Below, one piece after another: positions 13,100 to 25,200 of a stretch of DNA of 64,000 nt; position 1 is the first letter of the stretch, and each line of letters starts with the position of its first letter. Position numbers and translations under genes: made by a program. Source of the stretch: Nipponacmea schrenckii. Lineage: Eukaryota > Mollusca > Gastropoda > Lottiidae. The DNA is taken from assembly GCA_030562195.1 (NCBI GenBank), contig CM060202.1:10044001-10108000 (forward strand). Reading direction: 5' to 3'. A model generated the notes under the pieces. It saw only the letters and a list, made by a program, of their open reading frames with translations. It did not search any database and had not been told where the DNA came from.

Positions 13100-15472
13100 C
13101 TCAATAGTTGGTAAATGTGCATATGATTCATGTAGAACATTTCCCAATTGGCATTACCAACATGATGTAACAGGATTCCACTGAAGCTACCCTGCGTGTC
13201 AGAATTATTTATTTTCATGTCGAACACGTAAAAAACAGAAGAAATAAATGATTTATAAAGCCCAGTTTTAAATATCATCTTGTTTTGATAGCTGGCAGAT
13301 TTCACTTTCTGTTTCAGTATTTTTCAAAACTATGGCAACATTTTCATGGTGATTTACAATTATTTTAGAAATTTAATGATTGTTTTAACTTGTGCGGAGG
13401 TCATGAACCCTGATTTTTAAAACAGCTACAATCTGGTAATATTCAATATTTAGTCAAATGTAACATTGTTGTTTTACTTTAAAAATGTAATACTTTTGAG
13501 AAAAAATTGCAAGACATCTGTAAAATAATAGAATTATTGCAGTACATTGTGGTAAAGTCATATAAAAATGTTATTTTAGGTTATGTTATATGATTTTAAC
13601 TGTACATTTAGAAAGCGGAGATATTTATTGCTTCTACCATCTGTAAGGCAAAATGATCAGTTGTGGATAAGATAGTGATGAAATCTCTACAGTTAAATTT
13701 AAGAGAGAAATTGAGGAAAAAGTCATAAATGTTATTTAAGTTAATGACATTTCATTACAAAGAAAAGTTTTAAAAGTCAAAATAGAAATAAATAGATTGA
13801 AATGATAGAAACTATAACGAAAGGTGTTAGGGCGTGTGACATATCACTCTGGGAAAATAGCTGATAGACTGAGGTTATAGAGAGAAATGAGGGAGAACCA
13901 AATGTTTGCTAAATAGATCATAACTTGGTAGTTTTATTAAAAGATATTTATTAAATAGTAATGGTCTATGACTGATGTCTGACTTAAAATTCTATTCATT
14001 CATAACTGCTTGTATATATTCCAACTGTAAGTCGGATGCCAAATTGCCATAACAAATAGTCTGAATGTTCTTATTGAATGTTCTTGCATGCTTATGCAAA
14101 TTTCTTTTTTAATCATATCTTTAAATGAATCTTGAAATATTGTGTGTATATTATAATGCATTGCCATTTAAAGATAAAAAAAAGTTCTTTCTGAGAAAGA
14201 AGCATTTTTTTTTTACCAAAATTTATACTTGGTTGTTCAAAGCTTTCAAAGATCTTTTTTTTTCTGAAACTGGTAATCAAGAAACTGGATCTATTGAAAA
14301 GGCAACTTATTTTTTATGTTCAGCAATAAAGTTTAGAGGTTTATAAATGATAAACTTTGTAAACTTTAAGATTATAATCTTTAGTAATAAAAAAGGTTAT
14401 TATCTGACAAATGTGGCCTCTATTTTCTTTTAACTCTGTTTCTATCAAGATTGCTGAGAAAATGGTATTTTGACTAATTTATTGTTGAAGAACAAAGATC
14501 TTTATGGCTTTGAAGTTAATTTGTTTTGGGAAAAGACTAGCATGAAAATTTAAATGAACAAGTAATTTACTGCATGTTGTGTTATCTAGTTTATATTGCC
14601 TGCATATTATTCAAACAACTGCAAAGTTAATATTTATTACCTTGAGCACAAACTGTGCGACTCTGTCACGGAAAATGTGGATTGTGGTGCTTACAAGTCA
14701 GATTTGACACTGTCAAACATCCCAACTCTGTTCTTAACACTGTGTTCAATATGGTTGATATTAAAAACATTGACAGAAATATTAGCCAAATAAATTATGC
14801 TGTAGTAGTTAAAGATCAGTGTTAAACCGGACTTTTGGCTGTAATGGCTAATATACTATTAATTCTCAGACATAAATCAAAGCTGAATCTTATTAAATTC
14901 TACTTTTTCAAAATTACCAACATTATTTTTCTTTCTCGAATTAGATTTTTCAAATAAACTTTTGGCATATTGATTGAAATAATATCTAGGTCTTGGCAAG
15001 CAGGTGGATTCTTTGTGAATCTTTCAAACGGGGAAAAATATTAAAGCAAATAGAGAACACAGTTGGACGGAAAACAGTAAAAAAAGTTCACTTTTATGTA
15101 AATACACTGCTTGGTTTCATAAAGATACAAATGTCAACACAAATTTCAGATGTAAAAACAGAATCGCTGCAGATAAATATACAAACAGCAGCCATAATGA
15201 ACATTTAATACCAGATGAGTTAGAAAAGTTTGATAGAGAAAATATACACAAGGCGTTTATTTAATGTAAATATGATCTTGGTGGAAAAAATCTTTGCCAG
15301 ACATTAAAATATACAATATTAATTTGAAATGTTACATGGATTGGAAAGATGTATTGATAATTCATACAGTTTATGTACACCAAGTGAATTGAATTTGGCT
15401 CTTTGCATTGAAATAGATATCATGGTCATTGCTTTTGGGATGTCAAATGTCTCCTTGTACTATTTTTTTGTC

Positions 15473-15632
15473 CAGGGACCTGTTTAACAAAATTTTAACA
15501 AAGATACAATTAAGATTTTAAGAAATACAGTTACCTGATTGGTTAAAAAAACTAAATTTTAGTGATTGACCAATCTTACCATTGGAACACTAAAATCATC
15601 CAAAGTTAAGTTTTCATGAAACAGGCTCCAGG
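15473..15632. mobile_element. MITE-like element with imperfect terminal inverted repeats
   Basis: The left end (CCAGGGACCTGTTTAACAAA, from 15473) is imperfectly complementary to the right end (TCATGAAACAGGCTCCAGG, ending at 15632). The interior is itself partly palindromic: CTGATTGGTT pairs loosely with GATTGACCAATC, and AAATTTTAG recurs. A size near 160 bases with no coding capacity fits a non-autonomous DNA transposon or foldback remnant. No convincing target-site duplication was found, so the exact borders are approximate. Confidence 0.5.
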
Positions 15633-17915
15633 TTTGATTTTGTAATTAGAAGATGTAATGGTAAAAGTTAATATTCATTTGGTTCTTTATGCATTACTTT
15701 GACTGACTGAGTTTGTATAAACAGATGCTACACGCCTGCAAGCATCTTATCTTGTAATTTCACTTGACATTTCGTTTTGTCTCCTGTGCTTTGTCTGACT
15801 GTTGCGTAATGATGAAAAAGGATTTTGGTTGCTATGCCTTGCTAGTGGTAAATGTTACTTGACTGTAATGTGTGGCTAGGTTAAATCACTAATATTAATA
15901 TAAGCAGGGTGGAGTTGATATTCTATACAAGTGATCTATAACAGATAATATATAATAATACTCATCAATAATGGGTAATGCATCATTTATTTACAACCTT
16001 ACCTGTCATTATTCTTGATCTTTCTAGTCTAGTACTTAAAAAACGCATGACTTAAACACAAGTGGGTATAGAATAGGTTTTAAAAATTTTAATTTGCCCT
16101 TTTAATTTTAAACTGTTTTAAAATTCTATTTCGGTATAGATTTTTCACTTAACTTTTTGTGTATTAAAATAAGTTTTTATTCAGTTCATTGATTCCTAAA
16201 ATTTAACCACTCCTTAAAAGTATGTGGATAAAAAATTGGGCTTATTCATTGCTCTTTCATTATACAATATATTAGTACATTTCATTCTTTTAAATGGAAT
16301 TAATTTTATTACTAGTAATTTTTAAGTGGTACAAGACATAGATTTATCTTTAAATCCATAGAATATGTCATGAACATACTCTGGATTTGATGTATTCTGT
16401 GATTTGGTATCTTAATTCCTCTTACATACAATGATATTTTCAATGAATGGAATAGTTTGTATATGAATTACCATATATTGATTTCTGTTTTATAACTTTA
16501 TAGAGCTGTATTAAGCCTTTCTTACTTGTTAAACTTACTGCAGTGTAGAAAGTTTAAAAGTTGAATACAAGAATTTCCTGAGAGAATATCATACACAGAA
16601 TTTGAATGATGGAAAATATTAGAGAAATAATTAGTCATTTTTTTTCCAGTGATTATTGATTTTTCAGTTCCATTTCATGTGACTGGATAGTTTAGCAATA
16701 TCTACAAGGAGATATACTAATGAGTTTTTAAATATACAATTATCAAGGGGTTTCATTAAACAAATATATAAGAGTTTTAAAAACTACCCTTTATCATTAT
16801 ACTGCAATAGCTTAAATTTGTATATTCCTGGATGAATTCATCAAAGGTCAAGCTTTATCTGAAATGATGTATAAAATTATTAGCCATATTGATGTTCAGA
16901 AGGGAAGGCAATGTGTCAGAAAAGATTTAAGAGCCTTGAATAAAAGATTGATGAAGGTCTTGCTGTGGTATGGGTTCTGGTTTTAAAGGCTTTATTTGTG
17001 TAATTGAATAGTGAAAACATTTGTTGAATAATGATAATAATAATGAAGATATATAATAATTTTGACTGTCAGTCTGCGTATATAGATATTAACTGGTATG
17101 ATTGATAAGATAATATACATTATACGATTGTCATCTTCATATACCATTCCTAACATATTCACCATTTATATATCTATTCTTGTCTAAAATACATCATGTA
17201 CTGTCAAATTGATGTCCTTTTAATAACTTTCTATTAAAACTGTTGCTGTCAAAACAGTTTGATACAAGATATTATAATTTCATTTTACATGGTTAAATTT
17301 GGTTAAATGGATTCTGATTTCTTAATGCCCTTGAGGAAACATTTGTTTACAAATGATACCAAAAAAAAAAAAAATATAGAAAGCCTTGTCATTTTTCCTA
17401 GATACATTTGTTTAGATTGATTCTGGTTTTTATTTGTCCTTTAGCAATTTTTGCATAATTTGATTATTAGCATCTGTTGAGATTGTATTGCATGAGAGCA
17501 TTCTTTCATAAGAAAGGCAAATTAAAATATGTTCTTGTATGGTACACTGTTTTTCAGATCTGTCATAATCACACCATTTTGAATCAATGGCTTTTATAAG
17601 GTGATCAATATAATTGACAAACTTTCCTTAGAGTAACTTCCTGCTTTAATTCACGTTTTGAAACTTACTACATGTATATACTGGATTTATAAACTTGAAT
17701 ATGGAGGGCATGAAAAAATAGATTTGCCATTATTAAATCTTCAATAGATCTTTTGCCCCTTTTGTCACACTGTGCAATGCAAGACACAATATTGTTCTTT
17801 CAAACAATGTTACTAATTTATAGGCTAACATGTAAGCACAAAACCAAACATTAGTTGCCTATTTTTATCCTCAATATAAGAAATATCCCTCGTAACGTTG
17901 CAAGAAAATGACACC

Positions 17916-17967
17916 TTTAAGCTTCAATCAGACACGACTGGTTTAAGCTTCAAACTGACAGGACTGG
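17916..17967. repeat. 2 x 26-bp tandem repeat
   Basis: Copies 17916-17941 and 17942-17967 read TTTAAGCTTCAA.C.GACA followed by .GACTGG. They differ at a few bases. Confidence 0.7.
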
Positions 17968-19144
17968 TAAATACATCTCAATCAGCTTCCCTGATGACAA
18001 GTTTCATATAAGTTTACACTTGTTCTCTTTACAGTGACTACAATAATATTACAGGTATAAAAAGGGTTTTAATTGATAATAACTCGTGCCTACTACCGGT
18101 GTCTTGTTCCAAGCAGTAACTATTTCAGACATTATATAGTATATCATTATGATATGTAAATGATGTTATGGGACACCTAAGCCTTACACCATTCAAAACA
18201 ATCACACCATAGCCTTGCTCTGTTCAACCCCAAGTAATTAAATCGTAACTTATCTTTTATACTCAAAAGAAATCTGCATAATTTGATTGGAATAAATAAG
18301 TTCATATCATAATTGATATAATTTGTCTGAACCTGTCAATGCAGATCCCTGGATTCTAATTTTACATCTAATTTGCATGATTGGAGCTCGTTTGTAGTTA
18401 TTTGGAAGGAATCTATTCGAATAGAGTAAGGTAAGAGGGAACGAGTTGCTTGCAGGAAATTTAACCATTAATCATAATAAAGGTGGCGGCAAGGGGGTAG
18501 GAATTTAATTTCAATAATTATTAATTGAAGGAAGTGGCTTCTCAATTTCGTTATTGCTCATTACTACAGGATTCTTTTATCAGTTATATCAGTAGCAGCT
18601 GAAATTGGCCTTTCTTTCACGGAAATTAAAAATCTATATATATCACTTGATTCAAACAAGATCTGGTGTCTGTATGTAACATTTTATTGTGCCATTTTGT
18701 CTGTCCTCATGCAATATTCAAATAATTTTGATTCACCATAAACCCACTTCTGTCAGTGAAAGGATATTGAGTAATTTGAGCCTATTTATGGTCTTTATCT
18801 GCTTCTGCTCATTCACCAAAATGTCAGTTAGTAATAAAAGTTGTAATTGGGAAACTGATACTTTATGGGCATTGAATGGTCTTTTATTGGCTGCGGAAAT
18901 GTTGTTAGATATTGCAAAATACTAATGAAAATATACGCATTATTGACCAACACTTTAATGTCTATTTTATGAGAAGCTTTCATTCTTATGTAAAGTTGAT
19001 GATTATCAAAGAAACTTTTCATGAATATCTATGTGAGTATTTTGAAATTAATCAAAGTTACTATAATGTACCTCTGTATGATCTGACAAGGAGAAGGTCC
19101 AGAAACCATGTAGCTTACATCATGGCCCACCAAGATGGATGTTT

Positions 19145-19173
19145 CAGGTGCATTGTTGCTAATGATGCACCTG
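19145..19173. repeat. Hairpin with perfect 9-bp arms
   Basis: CAGGTGCAT (19145-19153) and ATGCACCTG (19165-19173) can pair around an 11-base loop. The CAGGTG and CACCTG ends are E-box sequences, so this could also be a paired bHLH or zinc-finger binding site. No neighbouring gene supports either reading. Confidence 0.5.
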
Positions 19174-22078
19174 CAATGATGATCTGATAAGGATCTAGAT
19201 GAGTACAAGGTACAGGTTAGATCCAGTAACCTAACGAACCGTGGATAACCTGATAAAACGTTGACAGTCAATGTTCTTACATAACTATACGATGTAAGAG
19301 ATAAACACTTTATCATAACACTGTTCAATTATTTAAAATCAATTTCACACTATATCACTTGAGGCAGTGAGAGGCCATATGCTGTAATGAAATCACAGGT
19401 GTTGATACAGAAAATTGCAGACATTGAGACTCTAGAACTGTTGCTTTGTGCTTTGGTAACTAAAGATGTTGGTGATATTTAAGTGCAATTGAGTCAGATT
19501 AATATTTGAGCCAGTCCATAACTTCTTTCAGAGTAGATTTTACAGAATGTAACAATGCTAATCGCGGCATGGATCTTGGATACAGGATAGTAGATATTGT
19601 TGGTGATTGTAGCTACAGTGATGTTATCAAAGCTTATTATTGTAATCTTGATTAATATTTTATTGCATTATTCAACAGATGAAGTATGTGAAGATAACTC
19701 TTGTTTAAGTAAGATAATCTGATATGTCATTGAGTATTGAGTATACGTTCAGAATAATCTTAGTGATAATCTTCCATATCTTAGTCTTCAAACTCAATCT
19801 TAATCAACTGATTAGTTATGAATGTTTGTAGTAATGCAGACTGTTATTGAGTATATTATTTTATGTATTGAATAAATGCTTTAAGAATGTGCTTGTTGTG
19901 TTATGGGCTTGAGTAGATATAGATTGACAATAGTGTTTTTAAATTTATGGTAATTAATAGACATGTTCCATTTCAACTATCTACATTACCCAGACTTCAT
20001 TACATTTTCATTTCAACTTCATTTCCAACAACATTTCTTTGATGTAATTAGCTACCTTGACATCTATAGATTTCAAAGTGTTGTTCATATTCCTTAACGA
20101 GCCAACATATAATGTATGTTTACTCCAAAGATTTCTTTAAGGAAACTTTGGAAATAAAGCGTTTCATGTGTTTGTGGATTATTTCAATAAAATCTGTTTG
20201 ACAGAATAATATTGTTTGATTTACTAATTTGTGGTAAATTATTAAGTCAAAGAAAAGTAATTAATTTTCTCCTGATCTTTAACTAGCAATAAGAGCCTTT
20301 TTATTAATTTCTCAAGGAATTTGATTAGGTTCCAATAATAGGGGACACTGAGAATCAATACATTTCAGTGGGAAAAAATATTGTGATAATTAATTATTTA
20401 TGGCGTTTCTTCATTTCATTGCAATTATTCTTTGAAGTTTTTGAAGTTGCTAGGATATATGGAATAAACCATATTTACATAAAATGTGGATTTAAAATGT
20501 TTTCTAATCCAAAAGTAAACATGTACTCAAGGCAAAATTATAAAAATATTCTTGCCCCTTTTGGTTATTCATGTTAAATCAGAATATGAAGTAATATTAT
20601 TGTGTTGGTGATCAGATTTTGGTGAATTCTGTATATTGAGATGTGGTGGTCTACTTCTTGTTAAGAGCCTTCTGCCAATTATTAATTATTTTGTTTCATT
20701 ATCTAAGAGTAACCATATGACTTCTGTTACCTTATTATTGCTCTGGAAGTAATTGTTGTTTCTGTTTTCTACCAAACAGAGAGGACTTGATTGAAAATAA
20801 AAAATATTGATTTTTCACTAATTAATGGGTATACACCATAAATTGGATATGAAAAATGAAGTTCTCTATTTTAATAGTTCTCTAGTATAGCTCCAACAAA
20901 TCTGTCACTGGGGACATTTCTAATTTTGAAAAGTATGCATGATTGGTTAAAATTCCATTTCCTTTGGAATTATATTTTGTGAAGCAGTGTCTACTATTGA
21001 AATCTTGAAGTTGATAAATAGGACCCACTTGGTGGAAAGAAACATGAATGAATATACATCATTTAAAAGTCTTTGCCATTTTTTTTATTAAGGCAGAATA
21101 TCAATCACGGAGTTAGTCTTATTCAACTATCATTTTAGAAGAAATGGAATGTGCAAGGTCTGCAGCATACACAAATTGTTTAAGTTTTGGTTCAGATGCC
21201 CTTTTGAGTCTCCAAAAGAACCATTGATGAAATCACAGAATCTGTTGCATAAATTGACCGTCTGCTTAATCTTATTTCCGCAAATGTCAATTAACCCTGG
21301 CACTGACTTCTGTTTACAAATAGTAGTCTCTAAACAAAATGGTATTTGATGATAATCAGAAAGGTGTTAACAAAATTAACCATTTGTTTTTATTTACTCT
21401 CTAGACTAAAAGGTTTTTACACTGTTTGAAATGGACATAATTAGAGTCTAGTTGTAAGAGACACTTGTTGCTAATAGGATGATCAACTTAAAAAGTACTG
21501 GATAATGTGAAGGTTTAAGAACTGTCTTCCACATTAATCAAAGTATATATGACTGAACTTAATTATGTCAATAAGAACAATCAGGAGGTGCTGAATACAA
21601 AACACTGTTTAAATTCATTTATATCTTTTTGCTGTTTGCTTATAAGTGTTTGAATGAGCAAATAGACAAAATACAGAAATGATGTGATATGAGAAAAACT
21701 GGATATGGAAATGATGAGTATGGTTTAGTTTTGATATGTGGATTCTGACCAGACCAGGTGATAGAAATTATAATGATGATATAATCAAGTGTGGTCAATA
21801 TTAAGATTAAGGTGTGTTGACATCTTCACCTTTTATACTATTATAAACAATACATTCTTACTTCATTCTTACTTCATCTTCTAAATAAGCCACATTTTAC
21901 TCCTTTCATCACCCTGGATTTGATAGTGCTAAGCAATGGAGTAAAGAATTAGATATAACCAGCAGATTACATTCTGATTTTCTCCTTAGTTTGTTCTAGT
22001 GAATATGAAGGGGGAAAAGAGCTTCATGCATAAGTTAAATTGTAGTTTTCTCAAGAATAACATGAAAGGAACTCTGGA

Positions 22079-22253
22079 TGTAATACTGAAATCATGAGTA
22101 AAGGGTAATACTGAAATCATGATTAAAGGGTAATACTGAAATCCTGATTAAAGGGTAATACTGAAATCATGATAAAAAGGTAATACTGAAATCATGATAA
22201 AACGGTAATACTGAAATTATGATGAAAGGTTACTACTGAAATCATGATTAAAG
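22079..22253. repeat. Minisatellite, 7 x 25 bp
   Basis: Seven contiguous 25-base units fit 175 bases exactly, with core TAATACTGAAATCATGAT followed by TAAAGG. The units differ by one to four substitutions, and the central ones are most alike. It is noncoding and about 6 kb upstream of the first exon of gene A. Confidence 0.9.
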
Positions 22254-25200
22254 CATGTAACACAATGCCAATCAAACATGTTTCTGAGTTTAATCAATCA
22301 CTGATACTGAAATTATTCAGATCCAGATATTCAATCTAGGGCTGTATCAAAAATAAAAGTTTTAAATAAAATAAGAGTTTTTCATCCATCATTTCTCCTT
22401 ACCCTTAACAAGGTAATAAAAATCATGTAAAAGGATTGTGAAGTAGAATGGTGCATACAGATAGGTTTTCTGAATACGCTTCAAATAGGTTAGAAACCTT
22501 TGTAGGACAGTCAAGAAAAAATGGGCAGCAGGTGCAAATTTTGTGCACATATTTAACTAGTTCTGAATAAAATGATGGGTCTCCATTAAATCTCAAAATA
22601 TAAAATTTCAAGTGATTCTATTTTAATTCTGTTTAATCATGGGCTGAAAAATACACAATAGTCATTAGCGCCTTATTCAACTGTAATACTCATAGACACC
22701 ATGAAACATATTCAAATTTAAAATATAAAGGTGAATTTCCTTAGTTGCTCATCAAATTTTTCTATAGCGGAGCAGTCTGTTAATGGTCTATATTTTAAAC
22801 CACTGACTAGACACCAGGTGAAACATAGAATATAAAACACATCACAACAGGCTAGAAATAAATGAGTTTTCTTGAAATTTAGGCATATATACAAGATGTC
22901 TTAATTAAATTTAATGTTTCCATTGTCTCAACAGGATAGTGGTTGTAAGGTAAAAAATTTGTTGTTGAAATATATTTGCGTTCAAGTTAAGGAAAGTATT
23001 ATCTCAAATTAGACATTTGTATTTTTAAATTCTGTTAAGTATATACTACTTATCCTTGGGTGAACTGCAGCCATATTGACTAAAAAAACTATGATGCCTA
23101 ACAAACAGTCAACTAAATGTTTTATATATTATTTGACTATATTGATAAAGAGATGTGAATTTTAAATGTTTTTCTACTTTATTATTGAAAGTATTCAGAG
23201 CAGAAACAGTTATTCACAATTATTTGTAATGTTTTCACTTCAACTGAAAGTATTGATTCATTTCATTAGTAGGACTATTTGAGATGACAGTAAATTTTTT
23301 TGGAAGTCATCAGTGTGACTTTTGATCAGTAAGGGACCAGGTAGGGATTATATAGTAGGATTTAGGATTTTGAGGTGAGTAAAGACACCAATTTCAAACA
23401 GATAAAATTAAATGGCTTATTAAAATGGAAAATTCCATACATTTTGGCCGTATGTGGCACTGAGACCAAACCTTGGCTAAAGGTACAAAAGTCAATCTTT
23501 CCTTTGCCCCTTAAATGAATAAAAGGAAAGTCATTTATCCTTGTTAAAGTTACACTTAAGTCAAAGTTCAACTTTAGTTACAGTAAGAGCACTTTCTTCA
23601 GCCCTTTATCCCTTTCAGAAATGTTAGAAATGGAGCCTCTTGTTCATAATTAGGTTCATAGGAACTTATGTGATTTCTCCATTTTGGTAGGACAGATTTT
23701 CTCTTTTGATTACAATTGAATAAACCACTCCTCAACTAATAATAATGAGAGAGAAAGAGAAAAACCTTCAAAATATTTTCCCATAATATACATTTCAAAT
23801 AACCTCTTATATACAGTAACAAACTATCTCAGGCATATTGGCTTGTGTACAAAATATTTTATAAAATGAAAACTGTGCGGGATAAAGCTAGAAGTGAGAA
23901 ATATCATTGAATAAGTATTGTTGATTTTGTCCTCCAGTCTTTTTTCTCTCCTTATTCTACCCATACATCTGTTACCCATATTAATGTTTTATCAATAATA
24001 AAAACATCACAAAGATTATACTACCAACAGTCAACAGTGGCGGGATTTTTACTGCACTCCACATACATTGATTGTTAGGGTGGTTTCTGTGTTAAATTAA
24101 GCGTAGAAAGAGTAGGGACAGAGAGAGAGGAGACAGGTGTAAATTATAGGTAAAGTTGTCAACTAGTAGATACCTAGTTGTAAATGACATGTAAATCCCT
24201 TATTAAGGTTAATGGACTAACATTGAAGGAGATTGTGTAATGTGTACTGTACGGCATTGATTTATTTTCTTACAAGATGGATTTAGAATAAGATTTCTAT
24301 ATGATCTTACAGCTGTGGACTTGTTAGGTTAGTATTTTTCAGGGGATGTGTTTGGATTTAAACTGTTGGATTATTTGAGAATGGTGTTCCATCTATTTGA
24401 ATCTGGTAAAGTTCTTTCAATTTAAAGTTTTCCTCAGTGAGTTTTTCATTGAATGTTGAACCGGAATTTCAATCAACTTGTCTTGTTATGAAGAGATTGG
24501 AACATTTACCAACAGCCTATATCAAACGAAATGAAATAAAATACACCAGCTTATACTGTGTAATTTAAAGGAAATTGACAAAAATCAAAATTGGAAATCC
24601 AAGAATAGGTTTCCAATTTGCACCTTCTTTCATTTAATCCAGATTACATTAGCTTCCTAAGTTTTAATCCGGATTTGACAGCTTTAAGAAGGTTGTAAAA
24701 GTTGTAAAGGGTGATTTTATTGGTCCTTCTGTTGAATTTACCACCAATCACAGACCGATTTACAAATTGATTGAAATTGATTGGCAGATTTATGTGACAC
24801 AAGTAGGCTATTAATTATTAAAATATTTAGACAAAAAAGATTATTCTTTCTGTGATTAGAGTAAATAATAGTAAATGTCAGAGTAGGGAGTTGACCTAAC
24901 TGGTGTTGACAGGACCATAAACCACTTTATTAAATAAAAACAATACTATATGAAATCTGGGCTCATTAGAGGTATATTAGTATGTGCAGATTTTAATGGA
25001 AGAACCTAAATTGATCTGTCCATCCTTGGATATTGTGTGACAGAAAGAGAATTTTCTATTAGTTTTTAGGAGCTGTAAGAACAACTTATTTTACTTTACT
25101 TAACCAAACCACTGTTCATAAGGATACATGTGTTGTTATTTTGGATAATAGCAGTGGATCTTGAGAGTAAGTCATTCAATCTTTGAATTTGTTCTTCATA

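Larger units (their letters stand above)
8801..15472. other. Noncoding upstream region, second part
   Basis: No supportable gene. Notable small items are a GC-rich quasi-palindrome at 9460-9481, a perfect CRE octamer at 12001-12008, a two-copy repeat near 12737-12785 and a 17-bp palindrome at 13083-13099. Short open frames at 12828-13031, 14125-14346 and 14993-15208 have no domain, signal or composition bias that would support translation. Confidence 0.6.
15633..22078. other. Noncoding upstream region, third part
   Basis: No supportable gene. It contains a 2 x 26-bp repeat at 17916-17967 and a 9-bp-arm hairpin at 19145-19173. The overlapping open frames at 18689-19328 lie on both strands, are each below 100 codons and show no domain. 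The sequence is otherwise AT-rich and unremarkable. Confidence 0.6.

Noticed and set aside
18689..19328. Cluster of overlapping short frames on both strands
   Set aside because: Mutually overlapping, each below 100 codons, no domain, no splice context and no codon bias visible.
22079..22253. CRISPR-like array
   Set aside because: The units are contiguous with no unique spacers and the host is an animal; this is a minisatellite.
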